Positions 23,394-31,082 of a stretch of DNA of 33,044 bases are shown piece after piece. The stretch covers positions 1 through 33,044 of the forward strand of contig DATJHM010000296.1 of assembly GCA_035493895.1 (NCBI GenBank), read 5' to 3'. The translations under genes and the position numbers were made by a program. How positions within the stretch are numbered: the first letter of the stretch is position 1; every line of letters begins with the position of its first letter. This DNA comes from DATJHM01 sp035493895 (GTDB lineage Bacteria > Chloroflexota > Ktedonobacteria > Ktedonobacterales > Ktedonobacteraceae). The notes under the pieces are model-generated. The model worked only from the letters and a program-made list of their open reading frames with translations, ran no database searches and had not been told where the DNA came from.

Positions 23394-26300
23394 ATGGAAC
23401 AGCCTTCTCTCAGTAGAGGCGTGGTCTCTGACGGGATTCTGCTCTACCAGGAGGGAGTCCGGAAAATTTCGCTATCCGTTGACTCTCCTGCCTGGTATAG
23501 CTGGTTGGAGCAGGCACGTTCCTTCTCTTTTCGAGGCGACGAGGGGACATTTACCGCGCACAAAGCTCGTCCGGGCCATCGACGCGGGAGCTGGTACTGG
23601 TATGCGTACCTTCGTCGCCACGGGCAGCTCTTCCGTCTGTACCTGGGGGCCTCCAGTAGTCTCACGCTCGAATGTTTGCATGACGCTGCTCGCCAACTTT
23701 TGCGCAAAGCCGGGGATTCCTCCGAGAGGTCAGCAGATCTTTCCCGTTCAGCAAAAAACGGGAGTCGGACCACCTTCCTCATCACGAAATTCCATATTCC
23801 GCGCCCGCCCATCCACTACATTGCGCGTTCTCGTCTGCTTGCCGAGCTCGATCAGGGGGCACAAACGCGGCTGACCCTCGTTTCGGCTCCCGCTGGATCT
23901 GGTAAAACGACCCTGTTATCGGCGTGGGCAAGAGCAACCGCTTTCCCGGTTGCCTGGCTCTCCCTGGAGGTGGCGGACGATGATCCACAGCGGTTTCTTT
24001 CAATCTTGCTTGCGGCTATAAAATTTCCAGAGACGCAGCCTGGAGAACAGGATGTTGCGCGACGTCAGGTTTCACGGGAGCAGGCCTGGGAGGAAGTGCT
24101 AACCCGTTTCGCGAACGAACTGGGGACGCTGCTCACGCGAGACACAATCGTGATTCTCGATGACTATCATCTCCTGAGCAGTGAACTTATCCATACTGCC
24201 CTCCGTTTTCTCGTCGAACATGCACCACCGCAACTTCACCTGATCATTGGCACACGCAATGATCCGCCATTCCCCCTGGCCCGTCTGCGTGCGCGGGGTC
24301 AGTTGCATGAACTACGCACCGAGGCGTTGTGTTTCGTCTCCGCTGAGGTTGAATCGTTCGTCTATGCGATGGGGCTCACCCTCTCCGGAGAAGCGACGGG
24401 CTTGCTGGAGCAGCGTACAGAGGGTTGGATTGCTGGCATTCAATTGCTAACGCTCGCTTTGCGTGGGCATGCTGATGCCACCACGTTTCTCCGCGCTTCT
24501 GGTCAGACGCATCACTTCCTCCTGGATTATATGAGCGAAGAAATTCTGGCCCAGCAGACGCCTGAGATACAGCACTTTTTGCTGCGCACATGCGTCCTGG
24601 AACGATTCACCGGGCCCCTCTGCGATGCCGTCACAGAAGAGCACGGTGGACAGGAAAAGCTGGCGACGTTAAGGCGCGCAAATCTCTTCGTGAGCGCGCT
24701 GGATGACACGCAAACCTGGTATCGCTACCATCCTCTCTTTGCCGAAGCACTCCGCACCCATCTTCAGAAACAAGAGCCAGGGCTGATCCCAGAACTGTAT
24801 CTGCGAGCCAGTCAGTGGTATGAACAGCACCAGCGAGAGGAAGAGGCGTGCGATTATGCTCTGCTGGCTGGCGATTTTCCGCGTGTGGCGAATCTGGCGG
24901 CGGGACTTTTGCCTCGTCTGGTGGAACAGGGACGCTTTGCACGGCTCGGCCAGTGGCTCAGCCAGCTCCCGCCAACCTTGATTGCTACATCGCCTCAACT
25001 GTATGTCGTAACGCCCTGGTTGTATGCGGCAAGCAGGCACTTGCCTGAAGATACAGAGCAGGTACTGACGCTTATGCAGCAACATGTACAAAAACAGCAG
25101 CTGGATACAGAGGTATCGTGGGTGGAACCACAAAGCGTGCTTGCACTGTTTCAGGCGATTACAGAACTATCACAAAACAATCTTCCACGCGCACTCATGC
25201 TTGCTCGTAAGGCACTGCGTATCCTGGGAACGCGTGAAACCTCCTTGAGCCAGCTGATTTCGCGCTTCCTCCGCATCTCTCTCAGTATCATGTATGGGGC
25301 AAACGGCGATCTGGTAGCCGCCGAGCAGATTCTCCTCGATCTGAGTCGTGTACAACCGACGGAAGCATTTTCGCTGATCCAGCTGGCCGCGCCGTTTTTG
25401 CTGGGCGAGCTCTATAGAGCGCAGGGAAAGCTGCACAAGGGAGAAGCGCTCTATGAAAATCTTTTCCAGATGGTTGGGGGACATCGCGATATGCCGCCGA
25501 TGCCTCTCCTCGTGCTGGGCTTCTCCTTGATGCGTAAGGCTTCGTTATGGTATGAGTGGAACCGGTTGCCGGAAGCTGCGCACGAGATACGGCAGGTGCT
25601 GGATATGTTTTCGCGTGCGCTTCCTGAGATCATTCCACGCGCCAATCGAGCCGCTCTTTTTGCATTCGGACTCTGGGCACAGGCGCGCATCGAATGGGCA
25701 CAGGGCAGTCCCGAAGCGGCCAGCTATTTCCTGGAGCTGGTGCGTAGCCAGCCAGAGATGGGAGAGCTTCCCCCAGGCAAAGACCATCCTCCGGTGGATG
25801 TGTTCTCGCTCGCTGCAAGTCTCGCTCTTCTTTGTGGTCGCAATGAAGAAGCCGTTCGTTGGGCAAACACCTGTGGGATAGGTTATGATGACAAGCCTGC
25901 AACGCTTCTGGAAAGCAGGCAGATTTTTGCCTACCTCACCCTGGCACGTGTCCTGATCGCTCAGGGGCGCAGCCAGCGCACAAAAGAGCCACTCTCACAG
26001 GCGCTGATTCTTCTCGGACATTGGCGGAAACTTGCGGAACGAGTGGACTTCCAGGGCTGGCTGCTTGAAATTCAGATGCTCACCGCGCTCGCCTTACAGG
26101 CACAGGGCAGTACCAGACAGGCATTGACCACGCTTGGGCCTGTGCTGGCCCTGGCCGAAGCTGAGGGTTATATGCGCCTCTTTGTCGATGCGGGCCAGCC
26201 GATGGCGCACCTGCTCGCACAGATTTCCGCGTACACCACTGCCTCGCACGGCTATATTCAACGTCTCCAGACTGCCCTATCTTCCACTTCACTGCTGAAT

Positions 26301-26525
26301 GTCGTACAGATCGAGGCACCTCAGGCTCAACTGGACCCTCTGAGTGAGCGCGAACGAGAAGTGCTCTCGCTCCTGGCTAGCGGTACTTCCAATCAGCAAA
26401 TCGCAGAACGGTTGGTAATTAGCCTGAATACGGCCAAGCGCCACGTGAAGAATATCCTTGCCAAGCTCGCCGTAACCAACCGTACTCAGGCGGTTGCCCG
26501 TGCGCGTGAGCTGCACCTGCTTTAG
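23394..26525 (+). CDS. MalT-like LuxR-family ATP-dependent transcriptional regulator
   Basis: A 1043-residue STAND-type regulator. An N-terminal ~105-residue module (SPAWYSWLEQARSFSFRG, WYWYAYLRRHGQLFRLYLGASSSLTLE) is typical of such proteins in this bacterial group. An NTPase domain follows, with Walker A APAGSGKTT (165-173) and Walker B TIVILDDYH (251-259). A winged-helix and long TPR-like helical sensor region come next. The LuxR HTH is at about 980-1043 (LSEREREVLSLLASGTSNQQIAERLVISLNTAKRHVKNI). ATP-dependent oligomerisation on an inducer is expected. The start is uncertain: no clear ribosome site precedes ATG 23394, and the frame opens at 23283, where it would overlap the dyads. The P450 gene lies 115 bp downstream on the same strand. 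Confidence 0.9.
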   Translation: MEQPSLSRGVVSDGILLYQEGVRKISLSVDSPAWYSWLEQARSFSFRGDEGTFTAHKARPGHRRGSWYWYAYLRRHGQLFRLYLGASSSLTLECLHDAARQLLRKAGDSSERSADLSRSAKNGSRTTFLITKFHIPRPPIHYIARSRLLAELDQGAQTRLTLVSAPAGSGKTTLLSAWARATAFPVAWLSLEVADDDPQRFLSILLAAIKFPETQPGEQDVARRQVSREQAWEEVLTRFANELGTLLTRDTIVILDDYHLLSSELIHTALRFLVEHAPPQLHLIIGTRNDPPFPLARLRARGQLHELRTEALCFVSAEVESFVYAMGLTLSGEATGLLEQRTEGWIAGIQLLTLALRGHADATTFLRASGQTHHFLLDYMSEEILAQQTPEIQHFLLRTCVLERFTGPLCDAVTEEHGGQEKLATLRRANLFVSALDDTQTWYRYHPLFAEALRTHLQKQEPGLIPELYLRASQWYEQHQREEEACDYALLAGDFPRVANLAAGLLPRLVEQGRFARLGQWLSQLPPTLIATSPQLYVVTPWLYAASRHLPEDTEQVLTLMQQHVQKQQLDTEVSWVEPQSVLALFQAITELSQNNLPRALMLARKALRILGTRETSLSQLISRFLRISLSIMYGANGDLVAAEQILLDLSRVQPTEAFSLIQLAAPFLLGELYRAQGKLHKGEALYENLFQMVGGHRDMPPMPLLVLGFSLMRKASLWYEWNRLPEAAHEIRQVLDMFSRALPEIIPRANRAALFAFGLWAQARIEWAQGSPEAASYFLELVRSQPEMGELPPGKDHPPVDVFSLAASLALLCGRNEEAVRWANTCGIGYDDKPATLLESRQIFAYLTLARVLIAQGRSQRTKEPLSQALILLGHWRKLAERVDFQGWLLEIQMLTALALQAQGSTRQALTTLGPVLALAEAEGYMRLFVDAGQPMAHLLAQISAYTTASHGYIQRLQTALSSTSLLNVVQIEAPQAQLDPLSEREREVLSLLASGTSNQQIAERLVISLNTAKRHVKNILAKLAVTNRTQAVARARELHLL

Positions 26526-26565
26526 CGAAAATACTCCCAGCAATGCCCACAAAGGAGTATGGCAG

Positions 26566-26584
26566 TTGCCGCCAATTGCGGTAA
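26566..26584. promoter_or_regulatory. dyad upstream of the P450 gene
   Basis: TTGCCGC (26566-26572) and GCGGTAA (26578-26584) pair at six of seven positions with a 5-nt spacer, 57 bp before the P450 start. A second 7-bp inverted repeat, ATACTCC/GGAGTAT, lies at 26531-26560 and may be the regulator's terminator. The central dyad is a possible operator. Confidence 0.35.
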
Positions 26585-26640
26585 TCTTTGAGCAGTCATA
26601 AAAACGAACAAAAAGCTATATTCATAGAAGGAGCTTTTCT

Positions 26641-27825
26641 ATGGCCGAGATTACCATGAACAATTTGCTCGCACAGGAAACCATAAGAAATCCCCATGCA
26701 TTTTATGCACAATTGCGCACTGAAACACCACTTTACTATGTTGAGGAAATGAATGCCTGGGTCTTAACAACCTATGAGGATGCCCTGTGGCTCCTGAAAG
26801 ACCCGCGTTTTACGAAAGATAGCCGCAAGATTACGCCGCCCGAGGGTGAGCAGAATCCCCGCATGGAGGAGATGGCAGCGCATATGCGTAACATGCTTAT
26901 GACCGATCCGCCCGATCATACACGTCTGCGCTCGCTCGTCTCGAAAGCGTTCACGCCTCGTATGATCGAGCTGCTTCGTCCGCGCATCCAGCAGATCGCA
27001 GACGAACTGTTAGATACCGTACAGGAACGCGGATCGATGGATTTCATTCCTGAGTTTGCCTATCCATTACCAATTACCGTCATTTCAGAGATGCTGGGCA
27101 TTCCCGTTGCGGACCGTCAGCAATTTCGCGTCTGGACACGGAGAATCATCAATATGGAGGAAGAGGCACGCATAAGCTCGCTTCAGGAATTTCTGGGGTA
27201 TATTAAAACGCTGCTGGATGAGAAGCGCGTTCATCCTGGCAACGATCTGGTCAGCAGTCTGGTGCAGGTGGAAGAGCAGGGGGATCAATTGCGCGAGAAC
27301 GAACTGGTCTCAATGATCTTCCTGCTGATTGTTGCGGGCCATGAGACGACGGTCAATCTGCTCGGCAACGGTACCCTGGCGCTGTTGCAGCATCCTGAAC
27401 AGATACAGTTGCTTCAACATGATCCATCGCTTATTCCCGCTGCCGTCGAAGAGCTTTTGCGCTATACGGCTCCCGTGAGTCTCTCCGATGAGCGTTGGGC
27501 AACTGAGGATATCCTGTTGCATGGCAAGGTGATTCGCCAGGGTCAGATGGTGCTTGCCTCGTTGCTCTCTGCAAACGCAGATCCGCAGCACTGTCCTGCT
27601 GGCGATGCACTGGATATTACCCGTCAGGAGAATCAGCATCTGGCCTTTGGCAAGGGTATCCACTTTTGTCTGGGCGCACCGCTGGCGCGTATGGAAGGGC
27701 AGATCGCCTTCAGCACCTTGTTTCGACGCTTGCCCAACCTGCGCCTGACGAGCGATCCTGCACAATTGATCTGGAACGTAAATCCTATGCTGCGAGGGCT
27801 CACGAGTTTGCCCGTGGCGTTCTAG
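26641..27825 (+). CDS. cytochrome P450 (bacterial class, CYP107-like)
   Basis: A 394-residue soluble monooxygenase. The I-helix oxygen-activation motif AGHETT is at 232-237, the ExxR of the K helix is Glu271-Arg274 in EELLRY, and the haem-binding loop FGKGIHFCLG has Cys343. The N-terminal NPHAFYAQLRTETPLYYVEE segment and MTDPPDHTRLRSLVSKAFTP are usual for bacterial biosynthetic or degradative P450s. It has no membrane anchor and no fused reductase, and no ferredoxin gene is adjacent, so it needs an unlinked redox partner. AGAAGGAG lies seven bases before the ATG. The upstream MalT-like gene may regulate it. The substrate is unknown. Confidence 0.93.
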   Translation: MAEITMNNLLAQETIRNPHAFYAQLRTETPLYYVEEMNAWVLTTYEDALWLLKDPRFTKDSRKITPPEGEQNPRMEEMAAHMRNMLMTDPPDHTRLRSLVSKAFTPRMIELLRPRIQQIADELLDTVQERGSMDFIPEFAYPLPITVISEMLGIPVADRQQFRVWTRRIINMEEEARISSLQEFLGYIKTLLDEKRVHPGNDLVSSLVQVEEQGDQLRENELVSMIFLLIVAGHETTVNLLGNGTLALLQHPEQIQLLQHDPSLIPAAVEELLRYTAPVSLSDERWATEDILLHGKVIRQGQMVLASLLSANADPQHCPAGDALDITRQENQHLAFGKGIHFCLGAPLARMEGQIAFSTLFRRLPNLRLTSDPAQLIWNVNPMLRGLTSLPVAF

Positions 27826-28259
27826 GGTTTTATGAGACCTCCCTCTCCTGATGTTGCACGAATACAGATTGTCCTGGAAAAATCAGGTATAGAGTGAGGA
27901 AATTTCCTTCATTCTCATTGAAGGGCTTGTAGGGGTCAGCGTATCGAAACCTGAAAACTGTACGTTAAGGATGAAAAGGGAGGAGCAGCCTGGAAAAGTG
28001 TACACTAAGCCTGGCATATTTCAGTTTACTTGTCAGGTCAACACGGTAGTGTAGGCGCAAAGAACGGTATGTCGTCTCGGAGAATGCTGAGTAAGAGGAT
28101 GAAAAGCGAGAAATGAAGGTGTATCGACCCTAAAAAGAAAATAGCGCCAGATGACTTACAAGAAGGCATACTGCAACCATAACCTCGAACACATATAAAA
28201 ACAGGATGCACCTTCAATTGCCTCATATAAAACGATCAACGATGTTTAGACTATGCGCA
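27826..28259. other. 434-bp intergenic region with an IS-like end
   Basis: No supported gene is seen. The left part (27935-28015) holds tandem imperfect repeats that look like an insertion-sequence end. The right part is AT-rich, and its only open frame is a 62-codon minus-strand frame with no family resemblance. Confidence 0.45.
27935..28015 (+). mobile_element. possible IS21-family end remnant
   Basis: After GTCAGCGTATC, two imperfect 21-bp direct repeats lie 39 bp apart (27950-27970 and 27989-28009). They share the pattern CCTGRAAAASTGTACNYTAAG. IS21-type elements carry such repeated CCTGAAAA-TGT blocks inside their ends, before istA. No istA or istB sequence follows to the right, so only an end would remain. 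Family assignment is from remembered patterns and is tentative. Confidence 0.35.
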
Positions 28260-29171
28260 TCATCCTTTGAAGTAGTGATCCTGATCGAGATCCTCCAGAA
28301 GGGAAGGTTGCACGGGATGCCAGCCCAGCCGCTCACGCGTCAGCGCGCTCGATATTGGATAGTCCATTGATCCGAAGAAGTTTCCGATCCAGCCAAAGTG
28401 ATCGCCAGCTTCCTCAACCGGAAGCGAAACGTTCGGAACACCCAGATGACGCCCGATGACCCCTGCAATCTCGCGCACTGGCACCCCTTCGTCTGCGACC
28501 GCGTGCAGCACTGATCCCGCCGTGGCCTTCTCCAGCGCCAGGCAGAAGAGGTGTGCGGCATCGAGCCGGTGCACAGCGGGCCAACGATTCGATCCGTCGC
28601 CTGGGTACGCCGATGCGCCTTTCGCTCGTGCAATGCCGATGAGGGCCGGGACAAAACCATGGTCGCCCTCACCATGCACCGACGGTGGAAGTCGCACAAC
28701 CGATACGCGTACATCACGGGCGGAAAGCTCCAATGCCACTTCTGGGTTACGCGGGACATGCGTCGCCGCAGCCGAACTGGTATCTCGCGTGTCCTCCTCC
28801 GTCAAAAGACGACCAAGTACGGGTCCGACAGATGTTACGACGAACGGGCGACCGGATCCAGCAAGTACCGCGCCAATCGCTTTGATGGCGCGCAGCTCTG
28901 CCTGTCCTGCCTCCACAAACGCGGAAGGACCACCAGCGAGAGCCTCGGTCATAAAGGCCGCATGAATCACACCGTCCGCTGCCGCTGCTCCGCTGCCCAG
29001 ACTGTCGAGATCAACAAGTGTGCCACGATGCACTTGCGCACCGACAGCGGTGAGCGACGCTGCGGCAGCATCGGTGCGTGCGAGGCCAAGGACCTCATGG
29101 CCTGCCTCGATCAACTCGCGGACGATGGCCGAGCCAATAAAACCGGTTGCACCGGTAACAAAAACTTTCAT
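28260..29171 (-). CDS. atypical SDR (NAD(P)-binding), copy B, full length
   Basis: A 303-residue paralog of the gene at 17026. The cofactor motif VTGATGFIGSAIV is at 5-17. GVIHAAFMTE, the LLTEEDTRD block missing in copy A, VRLPPSVHGEGDHGFVP, GDGSNRWPAVHRLDAAHLFCLALE and HPVQPSLLEDLDQDHYF follow. GGAGGA eight bases upstream fixes ATG 29171. The sequence resemblance to copy A continues about 50 bp upstream of the start, including a conserved ATCCC-N-CCT segment, so gene and promoter were duplicated together. Upstream it abuts the R2lox remnant at 29227. The reaction is unknown; relatives are annotated as NAD-dependent epimerase/dehydratase family. Confidence 0.87.
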   Translation of the reverse strand: MKVFVTGATGFIGSAIVRELIEAGHEVLGLARTDAAAASLTAVGAQVHRGTLVDLDSLGSGAAAADGVIHAAFMTEALAGGPSAFVEAGQAELRAIKAIGAVLAGSGRPFVVTSVGPVLGRLLTEEDTRDTSSAAATHVPRNPEVALELSARDVRVSVVRLPPSVHGEGDHGFVPALIGIARAKGASAYPGDGSNRWPAVHRLDAAHLFCLALEKATAGSVLHAVADEGVPVREIAGVIGRHLGVPNVSLPVEEAGDHFGWIGNFFGSMDYPISSALTRERLGWHPVQPSLLEDLDQDHYFKG

Positions 29172-29226
29172 AGCAAATCCTCCATATATTACACAGGATC
29201 GGGATCTTAGTTGCATGGTCACATTA

Positions 29227-29429
29227 TTATCTTACATAAATCAGGCGACGCAGACGCTCTTTATCGTTATCAGGCAGACGTTGCCAGTCTCTCGATCCTG
29301 GGTCAGATCAATGCCGCGAGGGTCCCAGGTCCCCAGCTTTTTGGCTTTGTGGTACAGCATGGGCCAGATGTCATGACGCTGACCCCGACTGGTCAGCGTG
29401 GTATAGGTTCGCAGAGGCGTTGTTGCCAT
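29227..29429 (-). pseudogene. R2lox-type (R2-like ligand-binding oxidase) N-terminal remnant, frameshifted
   Basis: The frame starting at ATG 29429 reads YHKAKKLGTWDPRGIDLTQDR, a close fit to the N-terminus of R2-like ligand-binding oxidases (KAKxxGxWxPxDIDxTxD). It then goes out of frame. One reading frame over, the next bases give DWQRLPDNDKERLRRL, the expected continuation, until a stop at 29227. A single-base deletion near the QDR codons explains this. All metal-ligand residues of the ferritin-like fold are missing, because the gene is cut off where the atypical SDR copy B promoter begins. It starts 12 bp after the TetR stop on the same strand, so it was once its operon partner. Confidence 0.68.
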
Positions 29430-29441
29430 AGGACGTGTATC

Positions 29442-30032
29442 CTACCTTTCTTTTGTTTCACCCGAAGCGTTCTGCACTGCCTGGGCGAGCATGTCGATAA
29501 AAGGACGCGCTTGCTCGACGAGGGGGATAGTGATGCTACGGAGCATTCTCATGGTCAGCAGGCCATGGATCTGGTAGAAAAGTGGCGAACAGAGGTTGGA
29601 ATCAGGCAACCCGACAAACTTCTGGATGGCCTGCTCATAGCAGTCTGCTCTCGACTGGAGGATCGCGTGCGCATTGCTGCCATAGAGATCGCGATGTTGA
29701 TAATAATCCAACGTAATCAGGATTTGTTTCTGCAGATCCTCCTCATGCTCCGCCAGAAAGCGAAAGAAGTCGAGCAGGCGTTCCTCAAGGGAGGCATGCT
29801 CGTGGGACTGAGACAGAGCCTCGATGACCGTGTGTTGGGTAATCTCTTCGACCAGTTGCTGGAACAGGGCTTCTTTGGTGGGAAAGTAATAGTATAACGT
29901 TCCGGTCGAAACGTTGAGCGATTCTGCAATCTGACGCGTGGTCAGTGAGCTATAGCCCCGCTCTGCAAACAGATCAAAACATTGCGCAAGCAATTGCTTG
30001 CGATAACTCACATGATCAACCAACTTTGGCAT
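29442..30032 (-). CDS. TetR-family transcriptional repressor
   Basis: A 196-residue TetR/AcrR regulator. The DNA-binding helix-turn-helix is at about 30-58 (LTTRQIAESLNVSTGTLYYYFPTKEALF), followed by an all-helical ligand-binding and dimerisation domain. ATG 30032 is preceded by CAAGGA eight bases upstream; the longer open frame to 30269 runs through the operator and promoter and is rejected. The promoter at 30079-30107 and a perfect 28-bp palindrome just downstream indicate tight autorepression. The gene formerly co-transcribed with it is the R2lox remnant. The effector is unknown. Confidence 0.9.
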   Translation of the reverse strand: MPKLVDHVSYRKQLLAQCFDLFAERGYSSLTTRQIAESLNVSTGTLYYYFPTKEALFQQLVEEITQHTVIEALSQSHEHASLEERLLDFFRFLAEHEEDLQKQILITLDYYQHRDLYGSNAHAILQSRADCYEQAIQKFVGLPDSNLCSPLFYQIHGLLTMRMLRSITIPLVEQARPFIDMLAQAVQNASGETKER

Positions 30033-30049
30033 CGATTTTTCCTTGAAAG

Positions 30050-30077
30050 TATTTATATCAAGCGCTTGATATAAATA
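30050..30077. promoter_or_regulatory. perfect 28-bp palindromic operator of the TetR gene
   Basis: The half-site TATTTATATCAAGC is followed immediately by its exact reverse complement, giving 28 bp without mismatch. It lies between the -10 box (30079-30084) and the ribosome site, covering the expected transcription start. Size, symmetry and position are those of TetR-family autorepression sites. Confidence 0.8.
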
Positions 30078-30078
30078 A

Positions 30079-30107
30079 AGTATAGTCACGTAAGAGAGAA
30101 AAGTCAA
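30079..30107 (-). promoter_or_regulatory. TetR-gene promoter
   Basis: TTGACT (30102-30107) and TATACT (30079-30084) are 17 nt apart on the minus strand, a near-consensus housekeeping promoter directly upstream of the palindrome. Confidence 0.7.
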
Positions 30108-30407
30108 GTAGCACCGTCTGACCAGGAGCTTGACAAAAATCAAGGGAGGGAAGCTGGCAAACGTCCGTATGTGCTGAGCTTTGAACAGAACTTGTCGGAG
30201 AATGCTTGACGGAGAATAACCATTCTCGGTCATGTCTCCCCTTTTCTCATGTTCCGCTTCGTTGTACACAGCAGAGAAAGAGCCGAAGTTGGCCTCAAAA
30301 CCTCCTATTCGGCTGTTGAAGTGATCCCGCAGAGTGATGATGACAGACCACTTCTCTTCAACAAACCAAATTTTGAGATTTAGAGCAAAGCAACCACTGT
30401 CATTGAC

Positions 30408-31082
30408 TCAGATCAGCCCCATCTGGTGGGCTTTGACAATAACCTGTGCCCGATCGCGAGCACCTAGCTTGGAGAAGATGTGATTGATATGGGTCTTGAT
30501 GGTCGCGTCGCTCACAACAAGTGCCGCCGCAATTTCCGCATTACTATGACCCTGCGCAATCAGTCGTACCACATTCAGTTCGCGCGCGGTCAATCCCAGC
30601 TTCTTCGCCTCTGATAAAGATGGAGCATCTCCATAAGCTGCTGGAGGCTCGGCGTGGAGTCCAGCCAAGAGTTGAGCTGCGCTAGATGCTTGCAACAGGA
30701 CCTGCCCACGCGCAACGGCCCGTACGGCCATACAGAGATCCTCAGTGCTACAATCTTTGAGCAGATACCCCGTCGCTCCTGCGCGCATTCCTTCCACAAC
30801 CAGTTCCGGTGTATCAAAGGTCGTCAAGAGCAAGATACGCGGTCCTGGTGCCTCCTGCTGGCGAATCCGTTCAGTTGCCTCGATGCCATCTAGCAAGGGC
30901 ATGCGAATATCCATCAGGATTACGTCCGGCTGTTGGCTCTTCGCTAACTGTATCGCAATCAGTCCGTCCTCGGCCTCCCCGATCACTTCAATATCTTCTG
31001 CATCTTCTAGGATGATGCGCAGCCCTTCGCGCATCAGACGTTGATCATCGGCGATCAGGACACGGATTGTTTTTTCGCTCAT
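30408..31082 (-). CDS. NarL/FixJ-type response regulator
   Basis: A 224-residue two-component regulator. The receiver domain (1-120) has the acidic pair in ADDQ (11-12), phospho-acceptor Asp58 in VILMDIRMP, Thr87/88 and Lys109 in LLKD. The C-terminal LuxR-type HTH (about 160-224) has LGLTARELNVVRLIAQGHSNAEIAAALVVSDATIKTHINHIFSKLGARDR. Its ATG overlaps the stop of the sensor kinase gene by four bases (ATGA), so the two are translationally coupled. It probably controls the divergent membrane-protein gene and/or its own operon. Confidence 0.95.
   Translation of the reverse strand: MSEKTIRVLIADDQRLMREGLRIILEDAEDIEVIGEAEDGLIAIQLAKSQQPDVILMDIRMPLLDGIEATERIRQQEAPGPRILLLTTFDTPELVVEGMRAGATGYLLKDCSTEDLCMAVRAVARGQVLLQASSAAQLLAGLHAEPPAAYGDAPSLSEAKKLGLTARELNVVRLIAQGHSNAEIAAALVVSDATIKTHINHIFSKLGARDRAQVIVKAHQMGLI

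Larger units (their letters stand above)
30033..30407. other. 375-bp intergenic region
   Basis: The left end carries the TetR-gene operator and promoter. The remainder holds no supported gene. A 6-bp hairpin GAGAAT/ATTCTC lies near 30212-30227. AGCCGAA/TTCGGCT (30281-30287 and 30308-30314) is a possible terminator of the minus-strand two-component operon. Confidence 0.45.

Noticed and set aside
28038..28226. 62-codon minus-strand frame with a hydrophobic stretch
   Set aside because: It lies in AT-rich spacer DNA, has no family resemblance, and the hydrophobicity is expected from base composition.
28551..29210. 219-codon plus-strand frame
   Set aside because: It is the antisense of the atypical SDR copy B, has no family resemblance, and its composition is that of a reverse frame of a coding gene.
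29211..29897. 228-codon plus-strand frame
   Set aside because: It lies opposite the TetR gene and R2lox remnant, both of which show clear family motifs on the minus strand.
30033..30269. 79-residue N-terminal extension of the TetR protein
   Set aside because: It would translate through the promoter and 28-bp operator. ATG 30032 has a good ribosome site and gives the normal TetR length.
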